Origin: a bacterium
GTDB lineage: Bacteria; Zhuqueibacterota; QNDG01; JAGLOF01
NCBI GenBank assembly: GCA_023139105.1
Contig: JAGLOF010000001.1
Span: 1 to 64,000 of the forward strand
Direction of reading: 5' to 3'
DNA length: 64,000 bases
Shown: positions 42,417 through 52,525 of the stretch, piece by piece
How the letters are laid out: each line of letters starts with the position of its first letter
Position numbering within the stretch: position 1 is the first letter of the stretch
Made by a program: the position numbers and the translations under genes
Notes under the pieces: generated by a model
What the model was told of the DNA's origin: nothing
The model's input: the letters and a program-made list of their open reading frames with translations, nothing else
Databases searched by the model: none

Positions 42417-45047
42417 GTGCAAAAACTGATAAGAACGTTCCTCGTCTTGCTGGCCGTTGGGGCGGCCGCCTGCCTTGCTAACAACAAGCAACGAACATAT
42501 CAAACTAAAGCAATTAATCAATCTATGCCCATCATCGACGGATTGCTTCATGACACTGCATGGGAGTCTGTAGAGTGGGCCGGAGATTTTGTACAACATG
42601 AACCCTACAATGGGAAGCAGCCGTCACAACAAACTACATTTAAAATTCTATTTGATCAGAAAAATATTTATGTTGCTGTCCGCGCCCTCGACACCGAGGC
42701 CCAGGAAATTGAGGCCAGACTTTCACGCCGTGATGACATACAGGGTGATTTTATAGGTGTACAACTAGACAGTTATTATGATAAGCAGACGGCCTTTACT
42801 TTTATTGTATCGGCAGCCGGTGTTAAATCCGATGCTGTCTTTTCAGGAGATGGTGAAAATGAAGATTGGTCTGTAGACCTTGTATGGTATGCAAAAGTCA
42901 CGCGTGACAATCATGGATGGAATGCCGAGTTACGTATTCCACTCAGCCAGCTTCGTTATGGCAATAAAAAAAACCATACCTGGGGAATGCAGATAGCCAG
43001 GCAAATATTCCGCAATCAGGAGATGTCTCTCTGGCAGCCGATTGCTCAAGAGGCTTCAGGCTGGATTCATCATTTTGGCAACTTGCAGGGTATTGGACAT
43101 CTTCCCAAATTACGCCGCATCGAAGTGTTGCCTTATACAGTTGCCCGGGCAGAGGGAATGGAAAAAGAAACGGGGAATCCTTTTCAGACAGGGCGCAGCT
43201 CAGGGATAAACGGTGGCATTGACGGCAAGATCGGCATCACCAGCGATATTACTCTGGATTTTACTATCAATCCTGATTTTGGTCAGGTTGAGGCTGATCC
43301 ATCCGAGGTAAACCTTACGGCTTATGAATCATTCTTTCAGGAGAAGCGTCCTTTTTTCATTGAAGGTAGAAATATATTCAGTTACCAGGTTATGATGGGA
43401 GATGGTGATATTGCCAATGATAATCTCTTCTATTCGAGACGTATCGGAAGAAGGCCGGCTTATTTCCCTGACACAGTGGATGATGAATATGTGGATATGC
43501 CTAATCAGGCAACTATACTGGGGGCAATGAAACTTAGTGGCAAGATGCAGAATGGCATATCCATAGGTGTTATGGATGCAGTTACTCAAAGCGAGCAAGC
43601 AAGTGTAGATTTAAACGGACAGCGGCGCAAAGTTAATGTCGAACCGACTACCAATTATTTTCTTGGGCGTGTCCAGAAAGATTTCCGCAATGGTGCCACC
43701 AGGCTGGGTAGTATTATAACGCATACACATCGAAATATTAAAAATGACCACCTTGATTTTCTCAATGACAACGCCCTAACAGCGGGAATTGATTTTCATC
43801 ATGAGTGGAAAGACCGTACATGGTTTATTGATTTCAAAGGTTTATTCAGTCACATTTCAGGATCAACCGAGGCAATGATCAGGCAGCAACGTTCTCCTCG
43901 TCGTTATTATCACCGAATTGACAATGACTATCGATCACTAGACTCAACGCTTACGTCAATGTCCGGTCATGGTGGAGGTTTTTTTATTGGCAGGTCAGGC
44001 AATAGTCATGTTAATTTTGGCGGTGGTGGAACCTGGCGTTCTCCGGGTGTTGAACTTAATGATATGGGGTATATGCGGGAAGCGGATATGGTATTGCAAT
44101 TTACCTGGGTGGGTTTGCGTTGGTGGGAGCCCTTTTTTATCTTCAGAAATGTCAATATCAATTTCAATCAGTATTACGCCACCAACTGGGGTAGAGATAA
44201 AGTTGTAGCCGGCGGCAATACTAATTTTAATGTTAAATTTAAAAATTACTGGAGTGCAAGATTGGGATTTAACATAAATTCCGAATCACTATCAACCAGT
44301 GCATTGCGCGGCGGGCCTGCATTGCTCCAGCCGGCTTCACGGCGGATGTGGTGGGGATTTAACAGTGATAACAGAAAACCAGTAACACTTGGCATGGGTG
44401 GCGGATTCAATAGCAGCAGTGACGGAATTGGCCGTGGCTGGAATGCCAATGCACGTATACACTGGCGGCCTAATGAGAGCGTGTCAGTAAGTATTAATCC
44501 TTTTTTTAATCAGAGTATAAACAATTTACAGTATGTGACAACAGAGGCTCCTGATGATAATGACAGGTATGTATTTGGCCGCATAGATCGAAAAACCATG
44601 GGTATGGTATTTCGATTAAATTACAGTATAACACCGGATCTATCCATTCAATTTTATGCACAGCCTTTTGTCTCTGCCGGTAAATACAGTCATTACAAGC
44701 AAATTACAGATTCACGTGCAGCCAATTATGATAATCGATTTCATGAATTTACAGAACAGGAGCTGTCACTAGAGAATGATGTCTATCAAATTGATAAAAA
44801 CATAGACGGAGAGGTTGATTACTCATTTGACAAACCAGATTTCAATTTCCATCAATTCCATTCCAATCTTGTTATCCGTTGGGAATACCATCCCGGTTCT
44901 ACAATATTTCTTGTCTGGTCACAGGGACGGACAGGATATATTGATGATGGCAGTTTTCATATAGAGAGTGATATGCAAGATCTTTTCCGTGTTCACCCTC
45001 ATAATGTTTTTCTATTGAAAGTGAATCGGTGGTTCTCAATTTTTTAA
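42417..45047 (+). CDS. DUF5916-family secreted protein (CBM9-like domain plus beta barrel)
   Basis: 876-residue envelope protein. Signal peptide (LLAVGAAACLA), then a CBM9-like beta sandwich (about 35-225) with MPIIDGLLHDTAWE and the conserved FAFTFIV-type core, then the DUF5916 barrel beginning FTINPDFGQVEADPSEVNLT and EKRPFFIEG. The C-terminus alternates polar and hydrophobic residues and ends in aromatic F, as outer-membrane barrels do. The family is typical of FCB bacteria; its ligand is not known. GTG start with GGAG. Tail-to-tail with the next gene with no spacer. Confidence 0.88.
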   Translation: MQKLIRTFLVLLAVGAAACLANNKQRTYQTKAINQSMPIIDGLLHDTAWESVEWAGDFVQHEPYNGKQPSQQTTFKILFDQKNIYVAVRALDTEAQEIEARLSRRDDIQGDFIGVQLDSYYDKQTAFTFIVSAAGVKSDAVFSGDGENEDWSVDLVWYAKVTRDNHGWNAELRIPLSQLRYGNKKNHTWGMQIARQIFRNQEMSLWQPIAQEASGWIHHFGNLQGIGHLPKLRRIEVLPYTVARAEGMEKETGNPFQTGRSSGINGGIDGKIGITSDITLDFTINPDFGQVEADPSEVNLTAYESFFQEKRPFFIEGRNIFSYQVMMGDGDIANDNLFYSRRIGRRPAYFPDTVDDEYVDMPNQATILGAMKLSGKMQNGISIGVMDAVTQSEQASVDLNGQRRKVNVEPTTNYFLGRVQKDFRNGATRLGSIITHTHRNIKNDHLDFLNDNALTAGIDFHHEWKDRTWFIDFKGLFSHISGSTEAMIRQQRSPRRYYHRIDNDYRSLDSTLTSMSGHGGGFFIGRSGNSHVNFGGGGTWRSPGVELNDMGYMREADMVLQFTWVGLRWWEPFFIFRNVNINFNQYYATNWGRDKVVAGGNTNFNVKFKNYWSARLGFNINSESLSTSALRGGPALLQPASRRMWWGFNSDNRKPVTLGMGGGFNSSSDGIGRGWNANARIHWRPNESVSVSINPFFNQSINNLQYVTTEAPDDNDRYVFGRIDRKTMGMVFRLNYSITPDLSIQFYAQPFVSAGKYSHYKQITDSRAANYDNRFHEFTEQELSLENDVYQIDKNIDGEVDYSFDKPDFNFHQFHSNLVIRWEYHPGSTIFLVWSQGRTGYIDDGSFHIESDMQDLFRVHPHNVFLLKVNRWFSIF

Positions 45048-46889
45048 TTACCTGGAAGCGAGCACAGCTTCAGCTACTTCCAAAGCCAATGTATAACGGC
45101 CAAAAGGTGCAGAGACCTGTATCCCCGCAGTCCAGGAAATGACTTTTTCAACCATCTGCTTCGCAATATCAATTCCAACTTTCAACTGATCTTCCCTGGT
45201 ATCAAACCTGGCCATTTGTTTAAAAATACTATCGGGTACTGTAACTCCCGGCACCTCATTACGCATAAACTCCGCATTCCGCAGACTTACCAACGGCCAT
45301 ATGCCTGCAATCAATGGCAGTGTAACATCACCAAGTGACTCAACAAATCGGGAGAGAGAATCAACATCAAACACTGGTTGAGTTATGGCATATTCAGCCC
45401 CGGCATCAACTTTCCATTTAAAACGATCACGCTCTTTTTGCAGATTGACAGCATTGGGATCTACACCAACGCCAATTAAAAATCCGGTAGGCTCACCAAT
45501 TAGTTTCTGCCCAATATCAAAACCACGATTCAAGCCTGCAAGTACATTTGTCAAGCCAATGGCATCAATATCAAATACAGGCGTAGCTTGTGGATAATCT
45601 CCCATCATGGGCGGATCACCGGTAATTGCCAATACATTTTTTATGCCAAGAGCGGCTGCACCTATCAGATCTGATTGTATTCCCAACAAATTTCGATCAC
45701 GGCATGTATAATGCAGTACTGTCTCAATACCACGATGTTCAAGTAGTACAGAGAGTGCCAATGCATTCATTCTGGCAGATGCCCTGGGACCATCGGGAAT
45801 ATTGATAGCATCAATCCCGGCTTCTTTTAACATGCGAGCACCCGCGATTTGCTTTTCTGCAATACGCCCACGCGGCGAGACCATCTCCACCAGTACCGCA
45901 GGTTCATTGTTATATATTCGACATGCAAGTCCAGACTTCTCTTCCATGGGGACAGGCTTGGGTAAATTCTTATCCATTACACTGGAGGGTTGTAGATTAA
46001 TTTTATGAGACGAGCGCGTAGTTTTCATTGCAAATGCGCCAGCCATACGCTGAATATGTTCAGGCATAGTACCGCAACAACCACCAATCAATGTAGCTCC
46101 GGCATCTATAAATCGTTTAGCATAAACACCAAAATATTCCGGTGTGGTCATATAAAAAGTTCTGCCATCAACCATTTGAGGAATGCCGGCATTGGGCATT
46201 ACCGAAACCGGAAGATCTGTAAGACCGGATAATATTTCAACAAATTCCAATGCATCTTTAGGACCCACAACACAATTTATGCCCAAGGCATCTACTTGAC
46301 GTTCTGTCAGCCGCTTGACTATCTCGGGTAATTCCACGCCAAATACACTGCGACCATCTGCCTGAATGGACATATGAGCCACCACCGGACGGTCGGAGAC
46401 ACGACGTACAGCACACACAGCCTGCTCCAACTCTGCAAGATCCTGAAAGGTCTCAAGGTAAAAACAATCTACACCGGCATCATGAAGGACAGCGGCTTGA
46501 GATAAAAATGAACGGCAGACAGTTTCGAGGCTGAGTTCACCATAAGGCTCCATGCTTATGCCCGTGGGTCCCATGGCACCGGCAACCCATGCATCATCAC
46601 CGGCTGCTTCTCTTGCAATAGCAACACCCTGACGATTAATGTCTTCCATTTTATCGCCCAGGTTAAATTTATTTAATTTAAGGGGATTTGCACCAAATGT
46701 ATTGGTTTCAATTAGTTGAGAGCCAACTGCCAGATATGACTTGTGAATATCCAGGATAATGTCTGCATTGCTTAAGTTAATTGCGTCATAACACTTGTCT
46801 ATAAATGTGCCGCGCGTATAAATGGCTGTTCCCATCGCTCCGTCAGCCAATATTATTCGTTCACCCAGTGCTTCTTTAAATGGAATCAT
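45048..46889 (-). CDS. Bifunctional homocysteine S-methyltransferase/methylenetetrahydrofolate reductase
   Basis: 613-residue fusion like Bacillus YitJ. N-terminal half is a homocysteine methyltransferase barrel: ADGAMGTAIY, then NTFGAN, and the zinc ligands in NCV and GGCCGTMPEH. C-terminal half is MetF: EMVSPRGR, the FAD-binding ITGDPPMMGDY and GVGVDPN. It couples reduction of methylene-THF to methionine synthesis and connects to the folate pathway (folC at 299). Single gene; its end touches the convergent DUF5916 stop. Confidence 0.93.
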   Translation of the reverse strand: MIPFKEALGERIILADGAMGTAIYTRGTFIDKCYDAINLSNADIILDIHKSYLAVGSQLIETNTFGANPLKLNKFNLGDKMEDINRQGVAIAREAAGDDAWVAGAMGPTGISMEPYGELSLETVCRSFLSQAAVLHDAGVDCFYLETFQDLAELEQAVCAVRRVSDRPVVAHMSIQADGRSVFGVELPEIVKRLTERQVDALGINCVVGPKDALEFVEILSGLTDLPVSVMPNAGIPQMVDGRTFYMTTPEYFGVYAKRFIDAGATLIGGCCGTMPEHIQRMAGAFAMKTTRSSHKINLQPSSVMDKNLPKPVPMEEKSGLACRIYNNEPAVLVEMVSPRGRIAEKQIAGARMLKEAGIDAINIPDGPRASARMNALALSVLLEHRGIETVLHYTCRDRNLLGIQSDLIGAAALGIKNVLAITGDPPMMGDYPQATPVFDIDAIGLTNVLAGLNRGFDIGQKLIGEPTGFLIGVGVDPNAVNLQKERDRFKWKVDAGAEYAITQPVFDVDSLSRFVESLGDVTLPLIAGIWPLVSLRNAEFMRNEVPGVTVPDSIFKQMARFDTREDQLKVGIDIAKQMVEKVISWTAGIQVSAPFGRYTLALEVAEAVLASR

Positions 46890-46972
46890 GTGTAGGTACC
46901 TTTATTCATTTCAATCAATTTTGCGCCTCAAAGATACCCTATTGAACCTAATAATGCAAGTGAAACTTATTC

Positions 46973-47905
46973 CTAATACATTGACCACTTATTGACATTC
47001 ATCTCACCCCACTCCTGCCAGTCGGAAACATATTGAGAAAAGGTCCTTAAATACGCAGGTTGATGACGCAATGTTGAATTCCACCACCCATGGCCATTAA
47101 CATCTCCGTCAACAACAACACCACCGGTTATCTGCGGCCTACGGCTTAGATCCAGAGCAACGCCGGAATTCCTGTAAATAATTATTCCATCGATTACATT
47201 ATTAGTACTAAAAGTGATAGTGCCATCAATTATGAAAATACCATGAATTGTCTGGCCGGGTGACAGTGTAAGGTTGCCTGGTATATGTGTTACATTGGGA
47301 TTCGTACTCCACCATCTATAATAGCCACTGGCACTGGGCCAATCATTAGGCAGGAGATATTCATTGGGGCTTACTTCAAAAGGTGGAATCAATGAACCTG
47401 CATCATTAGAATTAGCCATTAATGCAGGATAATCAATTTCGGGCATCTGAGTGGCATTGGAGACAATTAATGAAGGATCAATAGCGTTTACTGAGTCTCT
47501 GGCAATTATATTATTTACATTCCCTGTAGCAAAAACAGCCGGGCCACCATTACCTCCTCCTGAAGACAGTGTGATTGTATGTACAATTCTCTTATCAGCC
47601 AAAGAAGCATTGATTATCAGTTGAATATCTGTTGTACCAGGTACCAATGAAGTATCAAGCGATACATTTGAACCGCCGATGTTTAAGATTTCATTTTCAT
47701 CCAGATCACCTATTGATAATCGTGAAATTGCATAATATGCTGCACCGTTAGCGGCATATTCTGCCTGAATTGACTCGGCATTATTAGCAACATTGACCCC
47801 CTCACTCTTAACAAGTACAAATGCCCCAACTCCCATCAAGCCAAGTGTCACAAGAAAAACCAGGTACATGGCAGACCAAAAACCATTTTCATCATGCATC
47901 TTCAT
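46973..47905 (-). CDS. PilX-like secreted protein with beta-helix domain (paralogue of 27424)
   Basis: 310 residues. Shares with the 27424 protein the head and helix (DENGFWSAMYLVFLVTLGLM), the VKSEG junction, EYAANGAAYYAISRLSIG, MPEIDYPALMAN, the turns GNLTL, TIHGIFIIDGTITF, DGIIIY, GGVVVDG, and a final HQPAYLRTFSQYV. The middle glycine/asparagine-rich part differs. Same pilin-like insertion is expected. Single gene; AGGA lies about 11 bases before ATG 47905. Confidence 0.65.
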   Translation of the reverse strand: MKMHDENGFWSAMYLVFLVTLGLMGVGAFVLVKSEGVNVANNAESIQAEYAANGAAYYAISRLSIGDLDENEILNIGGSNVSLDTSLVPGTTDIQLIINASLADKRIVHTITLSSGGGNGGPAVFATGNVNNIIARDSVNAIDPSLIVSNATQMPEIDYPALMANSNDAGSLIPPFEVSPNEYLLPNDWPSASGYYRWWSTNPNVTHIPGNLTLSPGQTIHGIFIIDGTITFSTNNVIDGIIIYRNSGVALDLSRRPQITGGVVVDGDVNGHGWWNSTLRHQPAYLRTFSQYVSDWQEWGEMNVNKWSMY

Positions 47906-48249
47906 TATTCAATATTTCCTATTTTCTGAAATCATTGTATAGCGTTTATTGCAAAAAATGTTCCAATTGAATATTGCTGTAAAAACATTTCACTCTGCAT
48001 CAATTGTTAGAACTCTGTTAGGATACGTTAAAAATTGGAGAATATAGCTTCCAGCATTGCCAATCCCTTTGACATGATTGGTTTTTATAAAAAATAATGG
48101 TTCTTTGCTAACTCGAGATGGAAGAGCACAAAACATATACATGATGGCAATACACACCAGCCCGGGGCAGTATCAACTCCTCCATTTTACACACCTTGCG
48201 ATTTGAATGGATAACTTTTGATACAGCCCGGGTATAGATAAATTATTCA
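47906..48249. other. Intergenic region with a hairpin
   Basis: 344 bases without a gene between two minus-strand genes. CCCGGGGCAGTATCAA (48161-48176) pairs with TTGATACAGCCCGGG (48218-48232) apart from one bulge and one mismatch, about 17 bases after the stop of the transglutaminase-like gene. No U-tract; possible terminator or processing site. Confidence 0.45.
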
Positions 48250-50172
48250 TCACTGCATACGTCTAAAAACAAAACTGCTCTTATCCATTTTCACTATAGA
48301 CGTCAAGAAAGCTACAAACCCGGAATACTCCTCAACTGGCATCAAACGTTTATCAATAGAGTATTTACGATAAAACCTGAGCTGCCCGTCTTTAAAAGTA
48401 AAGGACATATTGAACTCGCCAAATGAGGTGCAGAGCCGGACAGAATCCGGTGCTGCCTCCAGTTCATATCCCTCAGGAATCTCGATACAGACTGAATCCT
48501 CATCCAGGTAACAATATCCATGGTATATTGGAATACACCGCACTTTATCACGAGGAACATTGCCTGCAATTTTACGGTTAAAAAATGAAGGCTTAATGAA
48601 TAAACGCTTTTTTCCAGCACGATAAAACTTTTTATACAATCCGGAAAAGCTTATCTTTAAAGGTAGATGAACTTCTTTCTCCAGGTTAATTAATTCAAAT
48701 TCCAGCAAATTCATTTTAGAGTGATACCTTTTAATTAGTACTGAGATAAATTCCTGACGTTCTTCTGTATCCAGTGGTTGTAATTTATTACGATACCAGG
48801 CGGCCTGATTGCCAGTAAGGCTGATACTGCCGGAGACAGACAAATCACCTGAAGGCAGCAATGAACTATTTACATTACCAATCCATCTGTTTTTATTTGG
48901 AGCACTCACAGGTGTCCGAACCAGGGTTCCTGTATTATCATGTACAATTAACACGTTACAACCTTCATCACTGCTTGGCAGCTCTCCTGCTGCCAGCCTG
49001 TCCGCCGTCGTCTCCAGCCATATTGTATCCTGCGCAAGAGGAACCACAGTAATAACATGATTAAATTGATCTCTGGGAAATGCGGGATCAACAACACCGG
49101 ACCTGCGAGATCTGATCAAAGCCGGATATGCTTTGACTTTTGCAGCATTCAATAGTCCCACCATCAAGGTTGTAAGCCCCTTACAGTCACCATATGAATT
49201 ATTATAGACCTGTTCTGCTGAGTGAGGCTGCCACCCTTGAAGGCCCCATTCAATTGCAACATATCGTGTTTTTTTCTGGAGATATCTATATAATACACGG
49301 ATTTTATCTATTGGATCTTCAAGGCCGCTAATCAATTCCTCAACCTCAAATATAACTTGTTCAGGCAGATCGTACCTGCCCATTGCCAAGGCAGCATACC
49401 ATTGAGCTAAATCAGCCCATGTTCGTGCCTGTGCATGGCTGCCATCCAAAGAGAACTGGCTGGCTGAAAAGTTGAGAGATATTGGATTTTTAAATTCAGG
49501 AGGGCAATACATGGGCGGGATGAATGCATCAAGGCTGTCCATAGTCCATGACACTACCTCTACTTTCCCTTCAATAGATTTTTTAGCATCACCGGAAAAA
49601 CCAATTACCTGCAACTTATAATCTATTGATTTATGCATCTTCAATTGATAACATGCCAGTTGAACAGGTATGTCTTCCTGTGGAAACCATCCTGGCCAGA
49701 AAAACAATGACTTGAATTCCTGCTCATAATGATATGCAATACGATAAGGATAGATTTTTCTCGACAGATCAAGATAATAATATTTAACATCGTCATACAG
49801 CACTGAAAAATCAACAATAGTAGTTTTTTTAAAATCACTGGCTTTATATTGTTTTATAACATTACCATGGAGATCCAGCACTGTGGCACGTAATTTTTTT
49901 ATCTTCACATAATTTGATTCATAAACACTGATTGCAGCTTCTTCTGTACCCGCCTCAGAATAGATATCTACAACACGATAGACATGAAAAGAAGCTTTGC
50001 CCTGCCGATGGATCTCATAAGTACGAATATCCTTAACGACCATTGCATCACAAGGAGCGGCCCAGTCAGGAGCCTGCGCTCTTGCCTCAATCGATCCTGT
50101 AAACAGTCCCGAAAGCAGTAGAGCAAAGAGCATTATGAATCTTATCATTTTCACAGCATCTCGCCTATTCAT
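48250..50172 (-). CDS. DUF3857/transglutaminase-like secreted protein (Cys-containing)
   Basis: 640-residue envelope protein: signal peptide (FIMLFALLLSGLFTGSIEARA), DUF3857 beta domain, and a transglutaminase-fold core with YGDCKGLTTLMVGLLNAAKV (Cys near residue 330), FNHVITVV (His) and IWLETTAD, where the usual Asp is Glu. A C-terminal DUF3858-like beta region follows. Start chosen at ATG 50172, overlapping the upstream paralogue by 8 bases. Such proteins are thought to act as periplasmic cysteine peptidases or cross-linkers; the target is unknown. Confidence 0.82.
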   Translation of the reverse strand: MNRRDAVKMIRFIMLFALLLSGLFTGSIEARAQAPDWAAPCDAMVVKDIRTYEIHRQGKASFHVYRVVDIYSEAGTEEAAISVYESNYVKIKKLRATVLDLHGNVIKQYKASDFKKTTIVDFSVLYDDVKYYYLDLSRKIYPYRIAYHYEQEFKSLFFWPGWFPQEDIPVQLACYQLKMHKSIDYKLQVIGFSGDAKKSIEGKVEVVSWTMDSLDAFIPPMYCPPEFKNPISLNFSASQFSLDGSHAQARTWADLAQWYAALAMGRYDLPEQVIFEVEELISGLEDPIDKIRVLYRYLQKKTRYVAIEWGLQGWQPHSAEQVYNNSYGDCKGLTTLMVGLLNAAKVKAYPALIRSRRSGVVDPAFPRDQFNHVITVVPLAQDTIWLETTADRLAAGELPSSDEGCNVLIVHDNTGTLVRTPVSAPNKNRWIGNVNSSLLPSGDLSVSGSISLTGNQAAWYRNKLQPLDTEERQEFISVLIKRYHSKMNLLEFELINLEKEVHLPLKISFSGLYKKFYRAGKKRLFIKPSFFNRKIAGNVPRDKVRCIPIYHGYCYLDEDSVCIEIPEGYELEAAPDSVRLCTSFGEFNMSFTFKDGQLRFYRKYSIDKRLMPVEEYSGFVAFLTSIVKMDKSSFVFRRMQ

Positions 50173-52138
50173 TACTATTATCCGCTGCACTTTGCTTAAT
50201 TTTAAGTACAACCTGACCTTGATCAATCTCGACAATACGATCATAGTTATCCTTCATAGCAGTGAATGCTTTAGCTGGAAAGGAATCCTTCTTGATAGAG
50301 AAGTATCTGGCATAATCCAATGTGTTCTTTTCACCCTGACAATGATAGGAAAAAATATGATGCCTTGAATTGATACGCATGGGCTGAGGCAGTTCATCAA
50401 CAATAAATCCTTCAGGGAAAATCCACTGTACTACTTCATTTTCTGTTGAAACATATGAAAACTCAATCGGCAGGTCGCGTTTAGTACGAGTGAATGGATT
50501 GGACTGCTGCCGGTGAAAGAGTGCCGGTGTGAAAAATGTCAATCCACCGGCATCCTGCCAAAATTCGGGAACAGTGAAATTGATATGCAGGTGTAACGGT
50601 TCATCTACATTATCAAGATTCTCTACACGAATCGAATCTATGTTGAGCTCTTCAAAACGAGATTCCAGCAAATTCTCTACAAACTTATCGACGCCATCAT
50701 CTTTAATACGATACCGCATACTGATTGCACGGTAATTCTCATACCGTAATGTTGATTTACAAGCAAGATTCCCTTCTTCATCAACTGTAGCAATCGAATT
50801 GGCATAATACATGTTTACAAACTTCGGATTTGGAATGTTGATCATACGATACTCATCATCTGTGACCAAAAAACCGACATTACAAATATCTTGAGATGGT
50901 AAAATATTAAAAGGAACATGTGTATAACTGGCGTCAAGCAAGCGTATTCGAGGGGATTTTCCATAAGCTACAACAACACGATTAAACTGAGAGAGTTTAG
51001 GCCATTGTTGATCAATCCGCCCATTAGATCGAGTGCTGATCAACAATGGTTCCACCTTGAGACCAGCCAACTTCATCATATGAAGCATAGTCCAGTTTTT
51101 TTCAACTCGACTACCCTTATTATCGGCTAATACTTTCTTAATCGGGACAAAATCATCATTGATTATTCCACGATACTCATCATTCACAATATTCACACGA
51201 ATATAATTATATATTGCCCTGGCTTTGCCATCATCAGTTGTACATGTATCTGTTAGTTGATGTACCAGTTCATTAATTTCCCGTTTCTTTTTAAGATAAC
51301 CTTTACTAAAATCTCGTACCTGCCCGGCAAGATCATCCCACTTTTCGATAAAAGTATAATTGACGGTTCTATCTCTATAACCTACAATCTGAAAACTGAT
51401 CTCTTTACGATAATCATCGAGGTTGTTGATAAAAACCTCATCTTTCAAAGCCGGGACTTTATACATGATCCACGTATAAATTTTGGAAGGTCTTTTATTG
51501 TCGAAAGATATTTTTTCCTGTGTATAATCAGATATTTCATCCAACTTGATATTTTTTTTGAAAGCCTTGTAGATAAATCCGGGAGGCACCAGCACACTAA
51601 CCTGGCTGCGTTTTGTATAAAGATCATTTTGAAATTCCCAGGGTGTCAAATAACCTATGCTCTCACTTTTTTTCCGATATCTGTATTCTATTATAGCCCC
51701 CTTCTGCAAACCGGGCATTGTAAAGACTTTAACCTTGTAACGATCTACCTCTTCATCATAAATATTGCCGCCCTTTAGCTTTATCTTCTTCCCGTTTGGC
51801 AGAATTGTATGCGCCTTTACGTCTTTTATCTTGTCTTTATGCCAATATGGAATTCTGATATCACCATACTCCTTACCATTATCTGTAAGTATTTTTATTC
51901 TGACTCGATGTTTAAATTCTAGATAAAGATCATTCCTCATTACTATCTCGATGTCAACCTTATCCATCAAGATAATGGCATCAGCTTCCGGGGCATCAGC
52001 ACAACGCGTCATCAATAATTCATCTTTTGAAATTTTACCCCATTTTGGAAGCGATGGACATTTGTCATCATCAGCACCCCGGGAGACACTTGTTGCAACC
52101 ATTACAGCAACGACAAGAATAAGGTGGCGAAAAATCAT
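50165..52138 (-). CDS. DUF3857/transglutaminase-like secreted protein lacking catalytic residues
   Basis: 657-residue paralogue of the next gene: signal peptide (LILVVAVMVATSVSRGA), DUF3857 domain (DLYLEFKHRVRIKILT, AIIEYRYRK), transglutaminase fold (KARAIYNYIRVNI) and C-terminal beta domain. At the active site the GDC is replaced by GSR (NKGSRVEKNWTML, about residue 340) and the His by Arg (FNRVVVAY); the Asp in LLDAS remains. A non-enzymatic branch with S/A/R at this position is known among FCB DUF3857 proteins. It may bind rather than cut. First gene of the pair. Confidence 0.82.
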   Translation of the reverse strand: MIFRHLILVVAVMVATSVSRGADDDKCPSLPKWGKISKDELLMTRCADAPEADAIILMDKVDIEIVMRNDLYLEFKHRVRIKILTDNGKEYGDIRIPYWHKDKIKDVKAHTILPNGKKIKLKGGNIYDEEVDRYKVKVFTMPGLQKGAIIEYRYRKKSESIGYLTPWEFQNDLYTKRSQVSVLVPPGFIYKAFKKNIKLDEISDYTQEKISFDNKRPSKIYTWIMYKVPALKDEVFINNLDDYRKEISFQIVGYRDRTVNYTFIEKWDDLAGQVRDFSKGYLKKKREINELVHQLTDTCTTDDGKARAIYNYIRVNIVNDEYRGIINDDFVPIKKVLADNKGSRVEKNWTMLHMMKLAGLKVEPLLISTRSNGRIDQQWPKLSQFNRVVVAYGKSPRIRLLDASYTHVPFNILPSQDICNVGFLVTDDEYRMINIPNPKFVNMYYANSIATVDEEGNLACKSTLRYENYRAISMRYRIKDDGVDKFVENLLESRFEELNIDSIRVENLDNVDEPLHLHINFTVPEFWQDAGGLTFFTPALFHRQQSNPFTRTKRDLPIEFSYVSTENEVVQWIFPEGFIVDELPQPMRINSRHHIFSYHCQGEKNTLDYARYFSIKKDSFPAKAFTAMKDNYDRIVEIDQGQVVLKIKQSAADNSNE

Positions 52139-52268
52139 ACGTACCCCTCTCTATTTTGGATTATAAAATTGTTACAAACTCGGTTCTTTGAGAATATTGT
52201 CAACTTTCTTGTTCAGGGCATCCGCACAAAATATCAGGGATGATCAGAACTCTTCATTCACATTTTTA

Positions 52269-52430
52269 CTAATGGATAATGCCCATCGTTAAAGCAAAGC
52301 CTATATCCTTATATTCAATTGAATGGAAAGGTAGAATAGCAATATTCCGATTATCCTGTTGAGAAAAAACAGGATTGACCGATAAAGTCAAAAATATAAG
52401 TATACCGTAAATACTCATTCCAGCATTCAT
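52269..52430 (-). pseudogene. Truncated secreted protein (53 residues)
   Basis: Starts ATG 52430 after AAAAAAGGAG. Signal peptide YGILIFLTLSVNPVFS, then QQDNRNIAILPFHSIEYKD and a stop 15 residues later. The segment N-I-A-I-L-P-F is how mature CsgG/FlgO/TolB-like domains begin. Most likely the 5' end of a lost gene whose signals survive; it may still be expressed. The rest of 52139-52525 has no gene. Confidence 0.5.
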
Positions 52431-52525
52431 AGTATAACTCCTTTTTTAATATTCAAGGTTACGCTCTGTATAGATTCATCACGATTATTCATATTCAAAT
52501 GAAGATGTTTCATCTTGGTAAAATG

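Noticed and set aside
51257..51778. 173-codon + strand frame opposite the DUF3857 gene
   Set aside because: Antisense shadow of a clear secreted protein with conserved domains; no ribosome-binding site or recognised motif.
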